Source: Thermoflexus sp. (GTDB lineage: Bacteria; Chloroflexota; Anaerolineae; Aggregatilineales; Aggregatilineaceae). Taken from it: a stretch of DNA of 32,515 bases. Made by a program: the position numbers and the translations under genes. Where the stretch lies: contig DYGW01000015.1 in assembly GCA_020724485.1 (NCBI GenBank), forward strand, positions 1 through 32,515. Direction: 5' to 3'. The notes under the pieces were generated by a model, which was not told the origin of the DNA, did no database searches, and saw only the letters and a program-made list of their open reading frames with translations. Below are positions 15,089 to 21,709 of the stretch, piece by piece. How positions within the stretch are numbered: the first letter of the stretch is position 1; each line of letters starts with the position of its first letter.

Positions 15089-16384
15089 GTGCCGCGCGTG
15101 CGGCGTGCGGCGGTGTCTCTGCCCGCCCTGCCCGACAGCGCCATCCCGCTGCGCGACGTGACCGTGACCGTGCGGCCCGGCGGCACGACCATTTTCGCCG
15201 CGCCGGACAGCCGCGCCGAGACGGTCGGCGAGCTGGCGACGGGCACGCCACAGGAAGTGCGCGCGGTGCTGTTTGGCGAATGCACGTGGCTCGGCCTGCC
15301 CTGGGCGTCCGGCAGCGCGTGGATTCCCGGCGAGGACACGGACTTCGCGCGCTCCCCCGCCTACAACCAGGTGGTCGCTGCGTGGTACGAGTCGGCGGCG
15401 GTGCTGGCGTTCCGGCGCGCGGTCGCCGCCGATCTGCTGCGCCTGCGCGGGGCGGACGCGAAGCAGTTAGCCAGGCTGGATACGTTGAGCGGCGAGGCGC
15501 TGCGCCAGTTGGAAGAGACGCTCAGCCGCCAGACCATGCCGCCAGCGGCGTTCCAGATACACGATCTGGCAGCGCGCCTGGGCCTGCCCGCGCCGTTTGA
15601 GTTCCTGCCGGTGCATCCCTCGCCGCCCGGTGATGTCGCGGCGCTGGAGTTCCAGGGCTTCGGCCCGACGACCATCGCCTTCGAGAACTGGCCACTCTTC
15701 TACGAGCGCACGCGCGGCATGAATCCCGGCGTGGATTTCTTCGTCCCCGAAGGATCGCCGCTGATCGCCGTGGCCGACGGGGTGATCGTGGACTTTCGCT
15801 TCCTGGCGCACGAACAGGATCGCTCGCTGGCTCTGCGTCCCTACCTGCCAGACCCGTACCGCGCACCCGACGGTTCGCGCGTGCTGTCCAATGTCATCGT
15901 CGCCTACGGGCACCTGACCGGCGACCCGACGGCGGAATTGGCCCGTATTGGCGACGAGGTGCGCGCCGGGCAGATCATCGGCACGTCCGGCTGGCCGGTT
16001 TACGTGGATGAGGATGGCAGCGTGACCGTACAGGGCAACAACGCGCATCTGCACCTGGAAGTGCACCTGGTCACCGACGGCGAGCGCAGCTTCGGCAGCC
16101 GCCAACCGTGCAACCCGCTGCTGTTCTGGTCGCCGCGCCTGGTTGCGTTGCAGGCTCGGCTGGCGGCGAACAGCGTCTTCCCGCCCTATCCCCCCGGCGG
16201 GCAGCCCTGGGGACGGCTGGGCTTCTTTACCATCGGCTGCTTCCGCACCGAGCCAGAGGACATCGTGTGGTACTACGAGCCGAGCGCCGGGGCGCAGTGG
16301 CCGGCAGGTGTCTACGACCTGAACGCGACGCTCGCCTATCTGCAGACGTTCAAGCCGTACCGGGTCGGTGGGGGTGAGGAGTGA
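15089..16384 (+). CDS. M23 (LytM)-like protein with SH3-type domain, one metal ligand altered
   Basis: About 431 aa from a GTG at 15089. It begins with a bacterial SH3-like domain (about 20-85: VTVRPGGTTIFAAPDSRAE, TWLGLPWASGSAWIPG), a helical linker, then an M23 peptidase fold at about 195-345. That fold is seen in GVDFFVPEGSPLIAVADGVI, AYGHLTGDP and NNAHLHLEVHL. H275 and H320-x-H322 are kept. The usual first ligand in HxxxD is Asn (N212-PGV-D216), so metal binding may be changed or lost. The start is uncertain: there is no ATG, no clear ribosome site and no signal peptide. The frame is open back to the TGA of the preceding gene at 15020, in the same frame. Activity on peptidoglycan is inferred from the fold only. 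Confidence 0.75.
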   Translation: MPRVRRAAVSLPALPDSAIPLRDVTVTVRPGGTTIFAAPDSRAETVGELATGTPQEVRAVLFGECTWLGLPWASGSAWIPGEDTDFARSPAYNQVVAAWYESAAVLAFRRAVAADLLRLRGADAKQLARLDTLSGEALRQLEETLSRQTMPPAAFQIHDLAARLGLPAPFEFLPVHPSPPGDVAALEFQGFGPTTIAFENWPLFYERTRGMNPGVDFFVPEGSPLIAVADGVIVDFRFLAHEQDRSLALRPYLPDPYRAPDGSRVLSNVIVAYGHLTGDPTAELARIGDEVRAGQIIGTSGWPVYVDEDGSVTVQGNNAHLHLEVHLVTDGERSFGSRQPCNPLLFWSPRLVALQARLAANSVFPPYPPGGQPWGRLGFFTIGCFRTEPEDIVWYYEPSAGAQWPAGVYDLNATLAYLQTFKPYRVGGGEE

Positions 16385-16408
16385 GCGCGGTCTGAGCAGA
16401 GGTGCTCC

Positions 16409-16849
16409 ATGCGCACCTACAACGATCCGCCCCCCAACCTGGCGCAGGGGATTCATCTCGTGCAGTCTGGGGACAGGCGGGCGGCGCTGGCGTATCTGCG
16501 TCGCGCGGCGCAGGACGAGCCGCTCACGGCGGAGGGATGGCTGTGGCTGGCCGCAGCGACCGATGATCTGCCGGAATACCGGCAAGCGGTGACCCAGGCG
16601 CTGCGCCTCGACTCGCGTCACCCGGTCGCGCGGCGGATGCGCACTGAGCTAGAACGCCTGGACGGGGCAGCGGCGCACACCGCGCCCTGGCTGGCCTCCG
16701 CTGACACGCCTCCCCCGCCGCGCGCGAACGCCGCCGCTCCCGGTGATGGGACGCGGCGGCGCGTGTTGTGGGTGGCGCTGGCCCTGCTGGCGGCGGCGGG
16801 GCTGTGCGCCCTGTTCGCGGGCGCGCTGTTGGTGCTGGTGGGCGGCTGA
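16409..16849 (+). CDS. Small TPR-like protein with C-terminal membrane anchor
   Basis: 146 aa. The first 75 or so residues look like two tetratricopeptide-like helical pairs (IHLVQSGDRRAALAYLRRAAQDEP, then GWLWLAAATDDLPEYRQAV and ALRLDSRHPVARR). A proline/alanine-rich linker and one C-terminal hydrophobic helix (VLWVALALLAAAGLCALFAGALLV) follow, so it is probably tail-anchored with the TPR part in the cytosol. Such domains bind other proteins; no partner can be named. It starts 24 nt after the M23-like gene with AGAGGTG upstream, so it is likely co-transcribed with it. It is convergent with the next gene, 14 bp away. Confidence 0.75.
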   Translation: MRTYNDPPPNLAQGIHLVQSGDRRAALAYLRRAAQDEPLTAEGWLWLAAATDDLPEYRQAVTQALRLDSRHPVARRMRTELERLDGAAAHTAPWLASADTPPPPRANAAAPGDGTRRRVLWVALALLAAAGLCALFAGALLVLVGG

Positions 16850-16863
16850 AGCGCGCCGTCGGA

Positions 16864-17859
16864 TCAGTGACTCTCCTCCCACTCGCGCACGACGGCCATC
16901 AGCAGCGCGCGGACTTCTTCATCGTCTATGTCGCCCACGCCCTCGTAGAACTTCCCATCTACCTCGATTTGCACGCCGCCGCTGAGCGCGGGCCGGACGT
17001 GAATCGTGCGCCCGGCGAATTGCGGCATCTCGCGCAGGCGCTCTTGCAGCAGGTCTTCGATCTGGTCGGCGATGGACAGTTCTGGCTGTTCCAGAGGAGT
17101 CTCTACCGGCTGGCCCATTGCCAGGCGCGTCACCTGGCGCAGCATCGAGCGTTCGCGCGGCGGGGCGATCTCGTCTGTGGGCATGTCGCGGTCCTGGCTG
17201 GCGCGCGCGGGAGCGGCGGGCTGTGGGTGGGCCAGAGCGTCCAGGTCACGCATCACATTCTCGAACCGCCGGGCCAGGTCAGCGCTGCGTAATTCGGCCA
17301 GCGAGCGGAATTGCCGGTCGCCAATGGCGACGATCAGCCCGCCGTCGGCCAGGTCGCGGTACACGCGCAGCAACTCTACCACGTCCCCAGACGGCGTGTC
17401 GGCGGGCGGCTGCTCGTCTTCCGCAGCCATGAAGGGGGTCTCACCCTCGGCGGTCTCGTCTGGTGGTGGGGTGGGCGCTGGCTGCGCCGGTCGCGGGGAG
17501 GGGTCAGCGGCGCGGGCCGGGCGCAAGATTTCGCCCGCCAGACCGCCGGTGAGCATCCCCAGGTCTGGCAGCGGCATCGCGGCGTCGGGCGGGAGGGCCG
17601 GGGTGGGGCGGGGGCGTTTGGGGCCGGTTAGCCGCTGGTAGAAGGCGACCGGCAGGCTGGGCAGCGGCTCAAGCCCCTGGGCGGCGCGCCGGCGCCGTTC
17701 GGACGCACGCTGGAACACCAGCGCCATCAGCGCCACCCAAATTGCGCCCGCGATACAGGTGAGGATGAGCAGCCCGCTCACCTGGCCCAGAAAATCTGTC
17801 GTCCCGGACGATTCGCTCAGTGCAAGCGTGTGCAGCAGGGAACCCAGTGCGGCGGCCAT
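16864..17859 (-). CDS. Membrane-anchored protein of unknown function with proline-rich linker
   Basis: 331 aa; family not recognised. One N-terminal transmembrane helix (about 27-50, VSGLLILTCIAGAIWVALMALV) is followed by a basic RASERRRR stop-transfer. A proline-rich stretch (about 78-155) leads to a soluble part with VVELLRVYRDLADGGLIVAIGDRQFRSL. The C-terminal 70 residues are compact (IADQIEDLLQERL, GRTIHVRPALSGGVQIEVDGKFYEGVGDI) and probably face the cytosol. The C-terminal domain has no catalytic motif. GAGAGGG precedes the ATG. It follows fpg on the same strand after 54 nt and is the last gene of that run. Confidence 0.75.
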   Translation of the reverse strand: MAAALGSLLHTLALSESSGTTDFLGQVSGLLILTCIAGAIWVALMALVFQRASERRRRAAQGLEPLPSLPVAFYQRLTGPKRPRPTPALPPDAAMPLPDLGMLTGGLAGEILRPARAADPSPRPAQPAPTPPPDETAEGETPFMAAEDEQPPADTPSGDVVELLRVYRDLADGGLIVAIGDRQFRSLAELRSADLARRFENVMRDLDALAHPQPAAPARASQDRDMPTDEIAPPRERSMLRQVTRLAMGQPVETPLEQPELSIADQIEDLLQERLREMPQFAGRTIHVRPALSGGVQIEVDGKFYEGVGDIDDEEVRALLMAVVREWEESH

Positions 17860-17913
17860 AGAACCCTCTCAGGATAACTCGCTGGACAGAGGCCGCTTTC
17901 AGTATCGTTCTCA

Positions 17914-18732
17914 TCAGCGCGCTTGGCAAGCCGGGCAGTAATGCGTGCTGCGCCCGCCAATCACGGCGCGCGCGATGGGCTGGCCGCAGCGCGGGCAGGG
18001 CTGGCCGCCGCGCCCGTAGACGCTCAGGGCCACCTGCGCCGAGCCGCGCGTCCCATCCGGCTTGCGGTACCAGTTGACGCTGGCCCCTTCGCGGGCGATT
18101 CCGGCGGCCAGCGTCGCGCGGATGGCCGCGTGCAGCCGCGCGATCTCCTCCTCCGCCAGCGAGTCGGCGCGGCGCAGCGGGTGCAGTCCGGCGGCGAAGA
18201 GCGCCTCGTCCGCGTAGATGTTGCCCAGCCCGGCGATGAACGCCTGGTTGAGCAGCAGCGGCTTAAGCAGGCCCGCGCGCCCGGCGAGGCGAGCGCAGAA
18301 CGCTTCGAGGGTGAAGGCGTCGTCGAGCGGCTCCGGGCCCAGCGCGCCGACGACCTGCGCCGGGTCTTCGACGAGGTAGACGCGCCCGAATTTGCGCGCG
18401 TCGGAGAAGCGCAATTGGTGAGCGTTGTCGAGCTGGAAGGTGAAATGCACCCAGCGGTCGGCCTCGTCCGTCGAGCTGTCGGGCGTGACGTACAGCCGCC
18501 CGGTCATCTTCAGGTGGATGATCAGTGTGTCGGGGTTTAGCGCAATGAGAATGTACTTGCCGCGCCGGGTGATGCCGCGCACCGGCTGCCCGGCGATGCG
18601 CGCGGTGAAGCGCGGGCCGTCCGGCGTGACCAGGCAGTTGGGCCAATCGTAGGCGACGCTGACGATGGTGCGCCCGGCCAGCGGGCCGCGCAGCCCGCGC
18701 ACCACTGTTTCGACTTCGGGCAGTTCGGGCAT
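17914..18732 (-). CDS. mutM: Formamidopyrimidine-DNA glycosylase
   Basis: Base-excision repair enzyme that removes 8-oxoguanine and formamidopyrimidines and nicks the abasic site. The N terminus MPELPEVETV supplies the catalytic proline (P2, left after Met removal) and glutamate (E3). RRGKYILI carries the conserved lysine. HLKMTGRL, SDARKFG and GLGNIYADEALF match the family. A C-terminal zinc finger C-x2-C-x16-C-x2-C (PCPRCGQ to YCPACQ) binds DNA. 272 aa, normal length. AAGGAAGG lies just before the ATG. It is 42 nt after the MBL-fold gene. Confidence 0.96.
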   Translation of the reverse strand: MPELPEVETVVRGLRGPLAGRTIVSVAYDWPNCLVTPDGPRFTARIAGQPVRGITRRGKYILIALNPDTLIIHLKMTGRLYVTPDSSTDEADRWVHFTFQLDNAHQLRFSDARKFGRVYLVEDPAQVVGALGPEPLDDAFTLEAFCARLAGRAGLLKPLLLNQAFIAGLGNIYADEALFAAGLHPLRRADSLAEEEIARLHAAIRATLAAGIAREGASVNWYRKPDGTRGSAQVALSVYGRGGQPCPRCGQPIARAVIGGRSTHYCPACQAR

Positions 18733-18774
18733 GGGCGTCCTTCCTTCGGGCGCGTGGGCGAGCGCGGCGGGGGC

Positions 18775-19635
18775 TTACGCATACTCTGCCGCGACCGGCT
18801 GCAATGTCCGCCCGCCCCGCTCATTCTCGACGAAATGCGCGGCGGCGATCTGCGTGTCGTGCTGGAAGATGAGCAGCCCGCCGCTGTCCAGCGCCCACTG
18901 CTGCCAGCGCCGCTTCGTCTCCAGCGTGACCAGCGGCTCGACATCGTAGGCGGTCATCCAGGCCAGCCGCTCAAAGTGGACGGCGTAGCTGGCCAGGTCG
19001 GCGACGAAGAGCGCGGACTGCCCGCCGCTCTCGAACAGCACGGATTGGTGGCCGGGCGTGTGGCCGGGCGTGACGACGGCCCGCACGCCGGGGAGCAGCG
19101 TCGTGTCGCCGTCCAACAGGCGAAGCTGCCCAGGCTCGTGCAGCGGGACGTAGTTGTCTGGGAAGTAGGTGGCGCGCGTGCGCTCGTTGGGGTGCATGGC
19201 GTCCTCGAATTCGCGGCGCTGGACGACATACTCGGCGTTGGGGAAGGTGGCGACGATCGCCCCGCTCGGCGCGACGTGCGTGTTGCCCGCGCAGTGATCG
19301 GCGTGCAGGTGCGTGTTGATCACCATGTCCACGTCCGCCGGGGCGACACCCAGCCGGGCCAGCCCGTCGAGCAGGGTGCCGCGTGGATGCTCCAACCCCC
19401 ACAGATCGGCCATGCGGCGGTTGAGCTTGTCGCCCAGGCCGGTGTCCACGACGAGGGTTTTGCCGGCGGCGCGCACTAGCAGGCAGGTGAGGATCATCGG
19501 GACGCGGCTCTGCTCGTCGGGCGGCAGGTAGCGGCTCCACAGGGCGCGCGGCACGAGTCCCCACACGCCGCCGGAGTCGACCCACACGACGCCGTCGCTG
19601 ATCAGGTGAATGTGAATGTCGCCGAGGGTGAACAC
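18775..19635 (-). CDS. MBL-fold metallo-hydrolase
   Basis: Metallo-beta-lactamase-fold hydrolase of the lactonase/glyoxalase-II-like group, 286 aa with a GTG start. The metal motif THLHADH (residues 108-114) keeps H109, H111, D113 and H114. TPGHTPGHQS supplies the next histidine, VADLAS the bridging aspartate, and IFQHDTQ the last histidine. Two catalytic metals, probably zinc, are expected. An AHL lactonase-like role is possible, but the substrate cannot be told from sequence. The signature SGGVWGLVPRALWSRYLPPDE is seen in this group. It heads the run with mutM. GAGG lies about 12 nt upstream of the GTG, so the start is less sure. Confidence 0.88.
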   Translation of the reverse strand: MFTLGDIHIHLISDGVVWVDSGGVWGLVPRALWSRYLPPDEQSRVPMILTCLLVRAAGKTLVVDTGLGDKLNRRMADLWGLEHPRGTLLDGLARLGVAPADVDMVINTHLHADHCAGNTHVAPSGAIVATFPNAEYVVQRREFEDAMHPNERTRATYFPDNYVPLHEPGQLRLLDGDTTLLPGVRAVVTPGHTPGHQSVLFESGGQSALFVADLASYAVHFERLAWMTAYDVEPLVTLETKRRWQQWALDSGGLLIFQHDTQIAAAHFVENERGGRTLQPVAAEYA

Positions 19636-19660
19636 GAGTTAGGGCTGCCTCGTGAGAACA

Positions 19661-19823
19661 GTTTTCAGTGATCAGTATGCGGTTTTCAGCGATCTGCTCA
19701 TCGGGCAGTGGCTTCTGGTTGGAGCCGGATCAAGGTGACTCAGGGTAACGCAGCCTGACAACTGACCACCGATCACCGACAACTGGCGACCGGTGACTGA
19801 CCACTGATCACCGATAACCGATC
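19661..19823. repeat. GATC-rich degenerate repeat region between divergent genes
   Basis: GTTTTCAGTGATC (19661-19673) and GTTTTCAGCGATC (19682-19694) are 12/13 identical at a 21-bp distance. Two 23-bp units starting at 19761 and 19796 are 21/23 identical at a 35-bp distance. Six GATC sites fall at 19670, 19691, 19728, 19771, 19806 and 19820. The region lies between the MBL gene and the SRAP promoter. It codes for nothing. Confidence 0.65.
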
Positions 19824-19832
19824 ACCAAGTCG

Positions 19833-19861
19833 TTGCATTCGCCACCAAACTGCCGTATAAT
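19833..19861 (+). promoter_or_regulatory. Sigma70-type promoter of the SRAP gene, probably giving a leaderless message
   Basis: TTGCAT (19833-19838), a 17-nt spacer and TATAAT (19856-19861) form a near-ideal promoter. The ATG that must start the protein is at 19869, 7 nt after the -10, where transcription is expected to begin. There is no ribosome-binding site. Confidence 0.75.
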
Positions 19862-19868
19862 CGAACGT

Positions 19869-20549
19869 ATGTGCGGACGATTTGCGCTCACTGGAACCGA
19901 CTCTGTCGCCATCGCTGAGGTGTTCGGCCTGCACGACGTGCCCGACCTGCCGCCGTGCTATAATATCGCGCCTACGCAGCCGGTCGCAACTGTCGTGCGC
20001 GATGCCGAGGGCGGGGCGAACCAGTTGGCGATGATGCGCTGGGGCCTGATCCCTTCCTGGGCCAAAGACCCCACCATCGGCAGCCGGCTGATCAACGCGC
20101 GCGGTGAGACTGTCCACGAGAAGCCGAGCTTCCGCAGCGCCCTGCGCCGCCGCCGCTGCCTGATCCTGGCGGACGGTTTCTACGAGTGGCAGGCGCGGCC
20201 CGACGGCCCCAAGCAGCCCATGTTCATCACGCTCAAAGACGGCGGGCTGTTCGCCTTCGCTGGGCTGTGGGAACGCTGGACTGAGCCGGAAAGCGGTGCG
20301 GCGCTGACGACCTGTACGATCATCACGACCGCCCCCAATGAGTTGATGGCCGCGCTGCACAACCGGATGCCGGTCATCCTCCCCCGCGCCGACTACGACG
20401 CCTGGCTCGACCCCGCGCGCAGCGATCCGGCGCAGATCATGTCCCTGCTGCGCCCGTACCCCGCCGAGGACATGGTCTATTACCCCGTGTCGCGCCTGGT
20501 CAACGATGTGCGCCACGATAGCCCGCGCCTGATCGAGCGGGCAAGGTAG
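19869..20549 (+). CDS. SRAP-domain protein (YedK/HMCES family), abasic-site shielding
   Basis: Crosslinks to abasic sites in single-stranded DNA and protects them. About 226 aa. The start is fixed by chemistry: the catalytic cysteine must be residue 2 after Met removal, and MCGRFALT begins at 19869. An upstream in-frame ATG at 19833 would bury it. Other active-site residues match the YedK set: N76 in INARGE, E106 in DGFYEW and H164 in LHNRMPVIL. YNIAPTQP and RWGLIPSWAKD are family hallmarks. It is divergent from the MBL gene and near mutM, so DNA-damage functions cluster here, though on opposite strands. Confidence 0.95.
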   Translation: MCGRFALTGTDSVAIAEVFGLHDVPDLPPCYNIAPTQPVATVVRDAEGGANQLAMMRWGLIPSWAKDPTIGSRLINARGETVHEKPSFRSALRRRRCLILADGFYEWQARPDGPKQPMFITLKDGGLFAFAGLWERWTEPESGAALTTCTIITTAPNELMAALHNRMPVILPRADYDAWLDPARSDPAQIMSLLRPYPAEDMVYYPVSRLVNDVRHDSPRLIERAR

Positions 20550-20683
20550 GTCTTTTCTCTGCGCTTCATCAAATCAGCGGAGACAGGTTGCTCACAGGAC
20601 ATACGCCCGGCGCGAGCGTCTATCCTGCACTATACTGGGGACTGGGAATGGGTGAGTATGTCGTGGAGAAACGAGGTGAAGCG

Positions 20684-21574
20684 ATGTTCTGTCGTCTGCT
20701 GGCTGTGATGCTCATCTTCGTCGTGATCGTGCTGGCTGCCGCGCCGGGGACTGCGGCGGCGGGCGGATCGCTTGGCCCGCGCGCCATGCTCTACGCCTAC
20801 TACGACCTGATCAACGCCCGCAATTACTGGCCGGCGTACCAGCAGTGGATCAGCCCGCCGCAGACCTACGCGCAGTTCGTCGCCGGCTATGGCGATACCG
20901 CGTCGGTGGCAGTCTACTTCGGCGGATTCCAGCCGGGCGCGATCACCGCCATCGAAGGGCGCGTGCCGGGCGTGCTGATCGGCTACCGCACCAACGGCAC
21001 AGTTGCCGCGTTCAGCGGGTGCTACAGCGTGCGCTACAACTCGGCTGCGTCCGGCATGGCCCAGTGGACGATCACCGGCGCGAACTTCCAGCCGATGCCC
21101 GTCGTCCCACCCGACACGGCGACCATCTGGCAGCAGACGCTCGATACGTGGTGCTACAGAGCGCCGGATTTCGCCGGGTCGTACACCAGCGTGCAGCAGA
21201 TGCTCCTTGACTACATCGAAGCGGTCAACCGCGCCGACTATGGCGACGCCTACGCGTTGTGGGCCAATCCGCCGCAAACGTACCAGCAGTTCGTGGCGGG
21301 GTGGGCGGACACGACGGAGACGGTTCTGTTCTACGGGTCGTACCAGTACAGCGGAGTCTACGGCGTGGGCGAGACCGGGCGCGTGCCTGTGGTGATGATG
21401 GGCTACCACACTGACGGCAGCCTGGTCGCCTACCAGGGCTGCCTGGGTGTCAGTTATGATGCGACCCTGCTGCGCCGCTGGAGCCTGTGGCGGACGTATC
21501 TGCGTCCGATGGCCTTCAGCACGACGCCCGACGCCTACGCGGTCTTCAGCGCGCTCGCCGCGTCGTGCTACTGA
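20684..21574 (+). CDS. Secreted protein with two copies of one domain, unknown function
   Basis: About 296 aa from the ATG at 20684, which follows GAGGTGA; earlier in-frame ATGs at 20588 and 20648 have weaker sites. The N terminus is a signal peptide (LAVMLIFVVIVLAAAPGTAAA). The mature part is a tandem repeat. Repeat 1 (about 33-118) contains YYDLINARNYWPAYQQW, SPPQTYAQFVAGY, GRVPGVLIGY and SGCYSVRY. Repeat 2 (about 172-258) contains YIEAVNRADYGDAYALW, NPPQTYQQFVAGW, GRVPVVMMGY and QGCLGVSY. The shared PPQTY-QFVAG and GRVP signatures, with a single cysteine in each repeat, show an internal duplication. The fold resembles secreted NTF2-like or ligand-binding modules, but the family is not recognised. 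It has no known partner nearby. Confidence 0.8.
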   Translation: MFCRLLAVMLIFVVIVLAAAPGTAAAGGSLGPRAMLYAYYDLINARNYWPAYQQWISPPQTYAQFVAGYGDTASVAVYFGGFQPGAITAIEGRVPGVLIGYRTNGTVAAFSGCYSVRYNSAASGMAQWTITGANFQPMPVVPPDTATIWQQTLDTWCYRAPDFAGSYTSVQQMLLDYIEAVNRADYGDAYALWANPPQTYQQFVAGWADTTETVLFYGSYQYSGVYGVGETGRVPVVMMGYHTDGSLVAYQGCLGVSYDATLLRRWSLWRTYLRPMAFSTTPDAYAVFSALAASCY

Positions 21575-21621
21575 GCGGTGCCTGATGCGGATCAGCGATC
21601 ATGACGGTCATCACCGTCCAG

Positions 21622-21652
21622 CGTAGGGGAGGGTTTCAAACCCTCCCCTACG
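21622..21652. repeat. Perfect 15-bp hairpin between convergent genes
   Basis: The 15-bp arm CGTAGGGGAGGGTTT (21622-21636) and its exact reverse complement (21638-21652) are separated by one base. It lies in the 135-bp gap between the convergent secreted-protein and kinase genes, so it could serve as a terminator in both directions. Its sequence is of the type often dispersed in Chloroflexota and cyanobacterial genomes, so it may be a repeat copy. Confidence 0.7.
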
Positions 21653-21709
21653 AGACATCTTGCGCGCGTTGCCTGGAGCGTTCCGCGCCTTGAACTCACG
21701 ACTCCAGAC

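Noticed and set aside
19661-19823. CRISPR-like appearance of the GATC repeats
   Set aside because: Units differ in length and spacing, no constant spacer length is present, and no cas gene lies nearby.
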